Shown here one piece after another: positions 55,225-64,000 of a stretch of DNA of 64,000 nucleotides. Source of the DNA: Mactromeris polynyma (lineage: Eukaryota; Mollusca; Bivalvia; Venerida; Mactridae); contig JASFXZ010000001.1 in assembly GCA_032209605.1 (NCBI GenBank), positions 41,110,619-41,174,618 of the forward strand, written 5' to 3'. The notes beneath the pieces are model-generated. The model was not told where the DNA came from, made no database searches, and saw only the letters and a list, made by a program, of their open reading frames with translations. Positions within the stretch are counted from its first letter, which is position 1, and each line of letters opens with the position of its first letter. Both the position numbers and the translations under genes were made by a program.

Positions 55225-55873
55225 GTTATATGATTTTGTAACTGATAAACTTTGTAGGATATGCTTCTATACATTAGCTGTAGCAAATGTATCAAATGAT
55301 AATATTGTTTTTTTACCATTAGCATACGTAAAAATAAAATGAAGACAATAAGTCAGGAACTTATTTAAAATGGATCTTGTCATATTGTTGTCACCTGAGC
55401 TTCTTGGCTCAAAGTGAAATATTGTTATAACCCTGTGTCCATTGTCGTTACCTGCCCGCTACAGTTCTGTTTCAAACAAAATCTCTTCTGAAAATGTATG
55501 GTATACTGTTAGTTGATGAAACAGTACATGGAAATTCCTTATACAGTCATCTACCAATGTTGTTCAAGTGGTTCCACTTGACTGCACATAGGGGCTGCCA
55601 AAAATAAATAAATAAATGTCATTTCGGAATTATTTCAAATAAATAGATGCTGCGTTAGCAACAAAACGTGTAACATAAATACAAACATGTTTTACCCAAT
55701 AAACAATGGACTGCTGGTTAGGCATGGTTCCAATTTAGAGTGCGAATGAATCATGTCGTCTTGTCTTCCTGTGTATGAAATATACTTGTGCATCATGTAC
55801 GATAGAGAAGTACTGTATTAGCACTTAACACCCAAACATACCATGCTAGTAATCATTTTTGTCCGCTGATATT
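55225..55873. other. 3' flank of the MFS transporter gene
   Basis: No gene was seen; this would contain the transporter's 3' untranslated region. No obvious AATAAA on the minus strand near the stop. Confidence 0.5.
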
Positions 55874-58800
55874 TCAAAAACGTGTGATTGTAATTCCCTC
55901 ATCTGCTGGTTCCTTCTTCGCGCATAGTTTTAACAAACATAAAGCTAAACTAAATAACAAGAAGCAAAGAACAGCTTCACCACACGATATATACACAAAC
56001 CACATTGGTGAAACATTTTCCATTAGGTATCCCATCAGTATAGGGTTTACCATAACTCCGATAGATCCGGAAACAAGAAAACAAGACGCTATCCGTGTTG
56101 TTATTGGAGTCACATTACTTTGTGTCCAAGTAAACAGAGTTGGCAAAATGGAGGATAATGTCAAACCGAATGCAGGCACTGTCACCCAAATAAGTGTTGT
56201 TTGCTCTGTAACCACGCTATACACAAAAAGGGAAAGAACGACCATTCCTGATATATACGAAGTGATAATTAATTTCGTAGACGTAATGATTAGTAAGGTA
56301 AAAATATTGATAAAATTTCCAATTCCATATGCAGCGAAAAACATGGATGTTAGAGTTGACGAAGACTGTTGAGTCCATTGCAGTTTTGACATCATAAACG
56401 TTGTCAATAAATTTGGGAATAAGTCTAGCAATGCCGTTGCTAGGTAAGAGATAACCATTAGAATGCACATCACGACAATTTTAAGAATTGAATTCACTTT
56501 GCTATTCATATCTTCAATAACTGTCTCTGGAGCGCCATCTGACTTGTCAGCATTGCGACATGTTTGCGTAAATAACACCAGAAACGGTATTGCTGCAGAA
56601 AACATTATACAACCGGTTATAAGATAGGCATATTGTACATTCGTGTCTGTGTGTGTGATACACGTATTTGTTGTCTCCGTTGTGTTAAGGCGATCGATTC
56701 TTTGGTCTGTTGTGTTCAATATGTTGCTCGTTGTTAACGCCGAGCAATACGTCGTGTTTAGATTACCATCGTCTAAAAAAAGAAAACAAAAACTATGTGC
56801 ACATGGCTTTCGCTTCATTCGTCGTATTGTACGTTTGTTATTTGGTTCATTTATTACATTCTACCCATATTTGTTTCGACATTATGACTTTACACGAGAG
56901 TTACTCCGACATACTCAATTTTTTGTATGTCCACCAACAAAATATGTATCACTGAATGCCCAGAACAGAACATGATACAACCTCATATTTCTTGGCACTA
57001 TTGACATTCGGATATGTTAACCTTGATATTATCGATAATACAAAAAGTATATAGTGAGACTAATCAGTCTATGTTACCTTTATTGTAAAGATACAGCTCT
57101 AGACTTCTGAAACCGATGCAATGTTTGTCTGTATGCATTGCATAGATGAGAAAAGAAACAAAACAATATAACTATGTCAAAAACACAACCATAAACCTTC
57201 AATCGAAAAACATGTATTTGTATAAGTGCGCCAGCGAAACATTGGTATTACTTTTGAAAGGAACTATATTATTCCTGAAATAGCAAATTTAATTTTGTAT
57301 TGTTGAGAAAGGCATGTTGTGACACTTTTGTCTCCAGGAAGTAACACAATTCGGAAATAAGTGTACCCTACTTAATTCTGGTTTGCACTCATTGCTATAG
57401 CTTTAGCAATAACATTGACTTACCTACAACTTCAATCATGAATGGTTTTGAGACTAATGGTGATAGCACACCTCCTATTGCAAAGACAGCATGAATCATT
57501 TGTAGAAATGGTCCACTATCCGAACCCCAAATTTTAAACACAAGTGAGTGAGTTCCTGTAATTATTGTAATCAACATTTCTGTATATACAAGTTATAACA
57601 CGTGGTAATTGTGTCTAAAGAACGTTTACGGGCACAGCATTTAACTGATCGTGAAAAACAACAATTAGTCGTGTTCACTTACGAAATGTCTTGCCTTACC
57701 TTACAACTTAAACGTTTTATTTCCGTTCAAAGTTAAAATATTATAGTTGCATATCGAAGCACAATCGCACGCATTTCAAGACAATAACTGACAAAACATG
57801 TCTATACATGTCAAAAGTAAAACAAATTTTCTATAGGCCTATTACAAAATAAAAGAAGATATTTTAAAAGGAAAGCATTTCTAGTGTATAAAACAGAAAT
57901 TGCCGTAAACTGTCTGTTATAACGATTTTATAACGATTTTATACATATTTTATTGCCATATCAAGTTATAGTTGTTAAATCAGCAAACGTGAACGCTGAT
58001 ATATGTTTAAACCGGTCTGAGATTAATAGATACTCGTATATACACCTTTCACACGATATGGAATTAAGGCTATTATATCTCTTTAGATAAACAAGGAAAT
58101 AATTACATGTGTGATATACATATTCCTATACGTTTTGATATAATTTATCGATAAAAATACTATCATTGTAGTATAGTGGTTTTGAAATGATTTACAGGAC
58201 TTGAGTATAGTTAACCGTTTTCAGAAATAATTACCTGAATCGATACCTCCAATACAGAAACCAGTGACAATTCGAATGACAACCATACCAACAATATTCG
58301 GTGTCCATGGTAAGACTGTGACAGCAACAGCACACACGAAACAACACAATCCAATTAAGCCTTCTTGACTTATTCTTTTTTCAACTAAATGAAAAACACG
58401 ATAACCTTCTAAACGCATACTAGTTTCAAAAGGGTTAAACTTGATAACATTCCATTAAAAAAGTTTGGGGATTCTTTTTGCATGTGCATGCATTAAAAAT
58501 AGGTCTATTGTCGCTATAGTTCTTTCTCTTTATCCCTTCTTGAAATTCTAAAAATACATACATGTATACCAAAGAGATCAAGGGGAGAACTCTATAATAT
58601 TAAATCATTATACGTTTTTTGTTTATAAACACGACTGATTCCGTCCGAGTTAACAATAACCAATATGTCAGGTTAATCATTTATGATACGTGTGCTTACT
58701 AATTCCTGATACAAAGCATCCAATCAGATAGCCAATAGAGAATCCAGTGAACAACCACGTGGCTTCGTCTAATGATGCATTTGTTATCAATCTTAAATCT

Positions 58801-60841
58801 GGTAGTGTTGGACCCATTTGGCCGTACAGCCAACCCTGAAAGTTCACAAAATATCGTCGTAGTTTGTGTCAAAATAGGATCTAAAAATAGTGGACAATTA
58901 TACTTTACATCATTTAGTAAGTATCCTAATAAGTTCATATATTTACTGTATGTCAAAAACAAGGGATGGTGGAAAAAATTCGGTACAAGTCGCATTTGCA
59001 TACGTTAAAGAATTAAATGTATATTACATATTATATATAACGATTTAGGCTGCGTTGGTCAAGACTACGCTTCTGTCTTTTAGTTAAAATTGTACCATTC
59101 GTATTAAACTCGCATGAATAAAGTCCGAGTTTAAGCCTTAAATTTGATCATACGTTGGTCGTTTAAGTAACATTGTAACGAATTTAAGAATATATTGTAC
59201 CAGTGCAATGATTTCCCATAACAGAAACGCTGTTTTGAGAATTTTTTTCCTGTATGAAGGGGTGCGAAAACGTGACCACTTTGATTGACGACTGACGTGA
59301 TCTGTTTTCCCTTCAAGTTCAACAATTTGTTTCTGAAATTGCAAAATATATGACGATAATTTCCAACAACATTCGCGCATGTATATGAGAAAATACTAGA
59401 GAGCAACCGGACAGCATTTCACCACTTAAGTATATTGTTTCCATATCGGTAGATGCCTTTGTTTTGTATTGACATAGACCGCGACGAATCGTAATCATAC
59501 GTACATTAAAACCTCACTTAAAGACCACCTCAATAATAAGACCATCTCAAAATTAAGAACACAATATTTTAGTCCATTTCCACTCTATATATTGGTCTCA
59601 ATATCAATACCACCTCGAAATAAAGATAAGCTTTCAAGGGTCCCAAGAGTGGTCTTATTATTGAGGTTTTACTGTATACTATTCAATGCCTCATATTTCA
59701 ATACTTTTAACATGATTATCATCATGCCAGAATACACGTTTCGATTTTATCTCAAACAAGTTCGATACAGGGCCGTCTCCGGTCAATCATTAGGGACCTA
59801 AGTCAAATTATTAAAATCCATGTTACACTCAAGCGCTTACAATTTATCGATGTGAACAAAAGCATTCTGTCTGCATTAAATCACGGTTATGACCTAAACT
59901 GGACATCTTGGCTAAATCGCCTTATTTTCATTTATAGAAATGTCCATGCGGTCTGTTTTAGTACATACCTTTTTTCTGTTAAATTTGGTGTATCTTCATA
60001 CATTTACATCTTTGAAATGCCGGTGATGCAAATACGTTTATGACGTTTAGACAAAAATATTTATTTTCATTTTTTTAGACAAACCAGAACAAATTGTAAA
60101 ATATCTTTCCATTAATAAAATTCATATTAAAACCATAGTTCAAGGTTTGTATTATGCCCTATCGTTTAGCAATAAAAATGATAATATTGAAGACTCAAGA
60201 TGATCATACGTACTAAAGGCGATGTAGTAGTCGAGAGATATAACGCCTAACTCATGATCCGAAGGTCGTCAGTTCGAGCCATGCTGGGTGGATTTTGACG
60301 CACCCTAATTAAGGGTACGATTACTGGTTAGTATCACAAGAAGCAGTTAACTAGATAGATTCGTATTTGGTTTCAACTTATTTATTTTACATCGATTGTG
60401 AAACAAGTTCTTACAACTTATATTACTCACTCTCGATGACTGCTTCCTGGCTACCAACCAGAACTCGCGCCAAATTTAGGGATTGTGAAGTTCGTGATCA
60501 AACTCCGCTCATCGCGGGGATCGATCTCACGGCCTTCGGATCAGGAGTCAGGCGCTCTAACCCTAGACGCTAAACATAGATCTAATTTGGTATAGCCTAA
60601 CCTTGTTATAATTGCTGTCCACATTCTGTTGTGAATTCGACTCGAAATTACAACCATTAACCTTTGTGCCTTTTGCAAAGGATTCAACTACATCTAAACG
60701 ACTGCCGTTTAGAATACCATTACGCGCAGCTGTGGCTGAATGTTCATCTGTTTCAAAGCCAATGTTGTGTTCTCCTTTCACATGTTTTGTATCTTTCACA
60801 CCAATCTCTTCATCAATTGCATTTGTTCCTAACTCACCCAT
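55874..60841 (-). CDS. MFS transporter, sodium-dependent glucose transporter 1 / MFSD4-like
   Basis: Six exons with GT-AG joints and matching frame: 60841-60602 (ATG, cytoplasmic N-terminus), 59332-59201, 58835-58700, 58384-58235, 57555-57424, 56772-55874 (stop TAA). About 562 residues, near the family size. About twelve hydrophobic segments. Key stretches: WLYGQMGPTLPDL in the first membrane segment, TGFCIGGIDSGG (the conserved D-x-GG loop), IWGSDSGPFLQMIH and GGVLSPLVSKPF. A loop between segments has three N-x-T sites (LNTT three times), as expected for an extracellular glycosylated loop. NaGLT1/MFSD4 proteins move sugars or related solutes across the plasma membrane; the substrate cannot be told from sequence. 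No stop or shift in any exon, so it looks functional. Exon 5 could alternatively start 24 bases earlier; the chosen acceptor keeps the family spacing. Confidence 0.82.
59504..59674 (-). mobile_element. 171-bp pogo/Tigger-type MITE in intron 1 of the MFS gene
   Basis: Inverted ends CATTAAAACCTC and GAGGTTTTACTG, TA on both sides; homologous to 49753-49923 along its length. Confidence 0.82.
60218..60350 (+). mobile_element. tRNA-derived SINE, copy 1
   Basis: A tRNA-like head with A-box-like GATGTAGTAGTCG and B-box-like GTCAGTTCGAGCC, followed by a conserved tail (CTGGTTAGTATCACAAGAAG). Lies in intron 1 of the MFS gene. Confidence 0.68.
60425..60575 (-). mobile_element. tRNA-derived SINE, copy 2 (inverted)
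   Basis: Reverse strand reads GCGTCTAGGGTTAGAGCG, CTGATCCGAAGGCCGTGAG and ATCGATCCC, then a tail with CTGGTTGGTAGCCAGGAAG. Head and tail both match the copy at 60218-60350, so the two form an inverted pair about 75 bp apart. Confidence 0.68.
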
Positions 60842-61229
60842 TCTGTATGTTGCTTATTATAGCTGAGAAATATAGTCGAAAAAAATATATATCGTCATTA
60901 TTTGTAACATTTCATAACACTACTTTTTACGAATACTTTTTTTCCCCTTCTAACTGTTGTTAATTAATGGCATTTCTAACATAGAACTCGAAGATAGAAC
61001 TTCCGTAGCGGGTCAATATTGCAAGTAAATAATTAGCTTTACACACTATAAAAACACAAACGGCTTTGAAAATGCATAGGTCTTATCTTTTGAAATATAA
61101 GTTAGTCAACCAGCTTCAATCAAAAGTGTTTGTCAAGAGACAAAGTTTACTCTGTATTAATTTCATCAAATAAACACTAATCGATTAAATTAATAAAGTA
61201 ATTTTATATCAAGAACTTCACAATACCTA
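60842..61229. other. 5' flank of the MFS gene
   Basis: Would hold its promoter and 5' untranslated region. No clear TATA box or other site can be assigned. Confidence 0.45.
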
Positions 61230-61410
61230 CACTGGGACCTCGATTATTCAACAACCTTCTATCAGAAAAATACTTGGTATCATCCGAAATAAATACCAGA
61301 TCCCGATGTATCTTCATATGCACGTCGAATTGAAATAGGCTATACGAAACCATATATCAGTCAGTGTAAAATTTCGGACCCGACGAATTCGAATGAACGA
61401 GGTTCCACTG
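61230..61410. mobile_element. 181-bp pogo-type MITE
   Basis: Inverted ends CACTGGGACCTCG and CGAGGTTCCACTG, TA on both sides (61228-61229, 61411-61412). Partial relative at 45996-46066. Confidence 0.8.
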
Positions 61411-61412
61411 TA

Positions 61413-63367
61413 TGTAAGTCGCGGGTTATGGTTAATAACCAGGCAGCCGTCGTGGGGAGTGATTAATATAAGTGGTTATAATAAGTTGTAGTATTATTTC
61501 AAAATCGACGTAAAAATCCATTGAAAACTGCAATAGGAGTTGCGGTCACACACTTTTGGATTGTGTCGCCAGCCAGCCACCCGGTCTGGCAAACAAGCTG
61601 ATTCCAGTATATCACCTTTCAACTTCGTTTTGAATATAATATATACGTATAACTACATGTATACCGAAGTAGATCATTAGTTCACACTGTGAATCATTTT
61701 TATGCATACACGTTTTTGCCGAATAGTAGGGGTCGCACTGTCTATGAGCATTCAATGCCATACCGTACAAAATAACACATATATTAAATTGACTTATATC
61801 TTCTACATTAACATTATTTCGACTTGTTTTAATGTCGGTCTTAGTATCAGTTTTATGTTAAAGATGATAAAAAGCGTTAACTTACCCGACTTCTTTATCT
61901 CTTTAAATTGACAGAATTGTTGTTCACACATTGACTGGGTCGCGGCTTAAAACGATTCGTTATGAGATGAACTGTCTTATTTATAATGTGGCGTCCCCTG
62001 TACCGAACGTGTATCTTTCACAATATTTAATATCTCGATTTATACCTTGTCATGTAGCGCAATTTTTAGGATGCTATGTTGATTTAGAACATACGATAAC
62101 AGTCTGCTTAATTTATTCATTCTCACGTCCATGTTTAACCTAGTATGGTATTTCCATAAAATTGTGCAATAACGTTTAGTGTGGTTCAATAATAAATGGT
62201 ATTTCACAAGACAGACACATAGAACATTAGCCGGAAGTGCGTTGGAAGGAAGTCTTGTGTCTTTCCGAGTGCATCCAATTTTAAGCTAGCCACCGACTAC
62301 AAGAAATTTGGTTTTAAAAGTACTAAAATTAGGTCATGTGTACGAGTTGTGTCGCGGTACATTGTACATAGATAACAGACATACATAGTACACAACACCC
62401 GATACGTATGTGAAGATATGGGAATACATGTGCAAAGTTGAAAATATAATCATAGGTACAAATTAAATACACAAAATGCCGTCCACCTGCCCGCCTGGTT
62501 TCCTCCAATATACACTGAAAAATCTGACTGAAGTTGTTTTAAGGCGACATTGAGGGGGGGGGGGGGTGAATAGTGTGTCGTTGTTTTTGTGTTCCAGAGA
62601 TCATTTCACACATTTTGTTCGTGTGGTTCAACTAAATAGCCGAATATGTGCAACACATTACTTCTTCTAACAATATTCGGTCATGATAAGAATATCTCAA
62701 CAGCTGTTTATATCGGAAATTAACAATATCATTGCAGTTCTATTTACAGCCAATGTGTTTTATACAGCCAACGTTATCTGCCATCTATAATTTGTCCAGT
62801 CTAGGATAAATATGTCCACTGGCTTTTTCTGTCTGCATCCGACACCGTAGTCATGTCACTGTCCACCGGTGGCTTTTCTAAGCGTACCATATACCCACAC
62901 AAACTTTTAACAGAACAACATTGTCTACAACTAATATCAGAATCATAGCCAATGTCATTACCGAACATGACACAAAAGAGAACCCCCCCATTGTGGGATA
63001 ACGGTATCATCAAGCTCGACCGATTTCATCATTTCGAGTTCAGTTATCAAATGATTCATAGGAATTTTATACAATTCCTAAAGTTTCTGAGGTAATATAC
63101 CGGAGTATAATTTGGAAATGTCCTAGTGAATGGCTGCTAACAGAATTATAGAGTCTTAAAGTTTCCATGTTCATGACAGCAAATTGGAAAAACCCTGAAA
63201 GCTTGTGAACGCAATAGAACCTTCAACTATTAACCTATGTAGTAGTTAGATATCCATGAGAGCTCGATTCTTTTGAAAACTTCAGCCAGATACGCCCATG
63301 CATGTCTGGTTTATTGCTCTTTTAAATTGGAAAAAAATCATAAAATTGACTGGTAATCACAATAATA
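61413..63367. other. gene-free region
   Basis: No gene was seen. A G run lies at about 62552-62566. Short open frames lack motifs. Confidence 0.5.
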
Positions 63368-63582
63368 ATGTTGTTGATATTTTTATAGCGGTCAGTCAAT
63401 GTGGAATATTCATTAGGAATCATGTTCAGTTGATGTTAATTGCTTTGTAGTTTTAATTTTAATTGATATACCATTCTATTATGACTCAATTTGCTAACAA
63501 CAAAGTAATTAACATCAACTGAACCTGATTCCTAATGGATATTCCACATTGACTGACCACTATAAAAAATATAAACAACATA
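63368..63582. repeat. long foldback, about 80-bp arms (repeat R1, copy 2)
   Basis: Arms about 63368-63448 and 63502-63582 are inverted (core GTCAGTCAATGTGGAATAT) around a loop of about 50 bp. The right arm and downstream sequence to about 63700 match repeat R1 at 8500-8720. Confidence 0.82.
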
Positions 63583-63720
63583 GTTAAGACCAAAGTTATT
63601 TGATGAAGCAGAACATTATTACACAGATGCTAACCTAGCAAGTATCAATAGTATTGGTAAACAAAGTAATTGGTACCTTCCCATGGGAATTATTAGATTT
63701 GTTTGTAAACAATATCAAGT

Positions 63721-64000
63721 GTTTGTTAGCTAATCAATATTATTAATTATCATCAATAGATTAAACAGCGATGAAATTGCTACCTGCAATATCATGGTGT
63801 AACAGTTATATGTTAGTTTTTTGAGATCTTGCAGTCTTCTACATGTAATACCTGTATTTACATGCACTGTAGGATATACATGCACACATACTATGTTTCT
63901 TTCATATTGTAAAAAACTAGTGGCATGACTCGAAAATTGCAATTGCAATTGTAAATTGTACTTTACTGCACACACGACAATACAGTTAAACAACCAAATC
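63721..64000. other. gene-free end of window
   Basis: AT-rich; nothing recognised. Confidence 0.5.

Noticed and set aside
56643..56975. 110-codon plus-strand ORF over the MFS last exon
   Set aside because: Antisense to a well-supported spliced gene and without motifs.
60218..60300. Functional tRNA gene
   Set aside because: Only the A- and B-box-like parts match; the acceptor stem is not formed and the tail matches a second copy, so it is a SINE.

Overview
The window is nuclear DNA from an animal, most likely a mollusc and plausibly a bivalve. It is AT-rich, has spliced genes with GT-AG introns and AATAAA signals, and is dominated by decayed mobile elements of types that are abundant in lophotrochozoans: FLYWCH/MULE, SWIM/YqaJ, SGNH-esterase ORF1, Tc1-like, tRNA-derived SINEs and many small inverted-repeat elements. 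The species assignment is inference; no diagnostic marker gene is present.

Layout. 0-1.5 kb: minus-strand remnant of a LINE-type ORF1 (N-terminal domain, coiled coil, SGNH hydrolase, zinc knuckle). 1.8-3.3 kb: element with 25-bp inverted ends and a TTAT duplication. 4.6-5.6 kb: degenerate minisatellite. 7.3-9.6 kb: broken SWIM/YqaJ gene and Tc1-like transposase. 10.3-11.1 kb: small spliced unrecognised gene. 11.2-15.2 kb: nested inverted-repeat elements. 15.5-19.0 kb: FLYWCH/MULE transposase relic. 19.36-27.29 kb: Ty3/gypsy-like LTR retroelement on the minus strand. 28-35 kb: dispersed repeats, a second Tc1-like relic and a second SGNH ORF1 relic interrupted by two inverted-repeat elements. 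37-39 kb: TTAA-flanked element and dispersed repeat. 41.4-52.7 kb: plus-strand host gene of at least eight exons (nuclear-looking, AT-hook and Arg/Gly-rich protein). 55.9-60.8 kb: minus-strand six-exon MFS sugar-transporter-like gene. 61-64 kb: small repeats.

The standout is the LTR element. Between RNase H and integrase its pol reading frame carries a complete-looking RNA 2'-phosphotransferase (Tpt1/KptA/TRPT1) domain with the Arg-His-Arg-Arg catalytic set. The integrase ends in a PHD finger instead of a chromodomain. A separate third reading frame of 742 codons ends in a TatD-family metal-dependent nuclease with all its metal-binding motifs. The 3' untranslated region holds an array of about five small hairpins. 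Gag and protease are missing: the element is cut just upstream of reverse transcriptase and joined to a copy of its own 3' untranslated sequence, so the ends read LTR-B...B-LTR. A retroelement carrying RNA-end repair, nuclease and chromatin-reader modules is, as far as I know, not a standard described architecture. I could not search databases.

The two host genes look intact and carry small repeats in their introns. Almost everything else is mobile-element debris, often nested, and insertion order can be read in several places.
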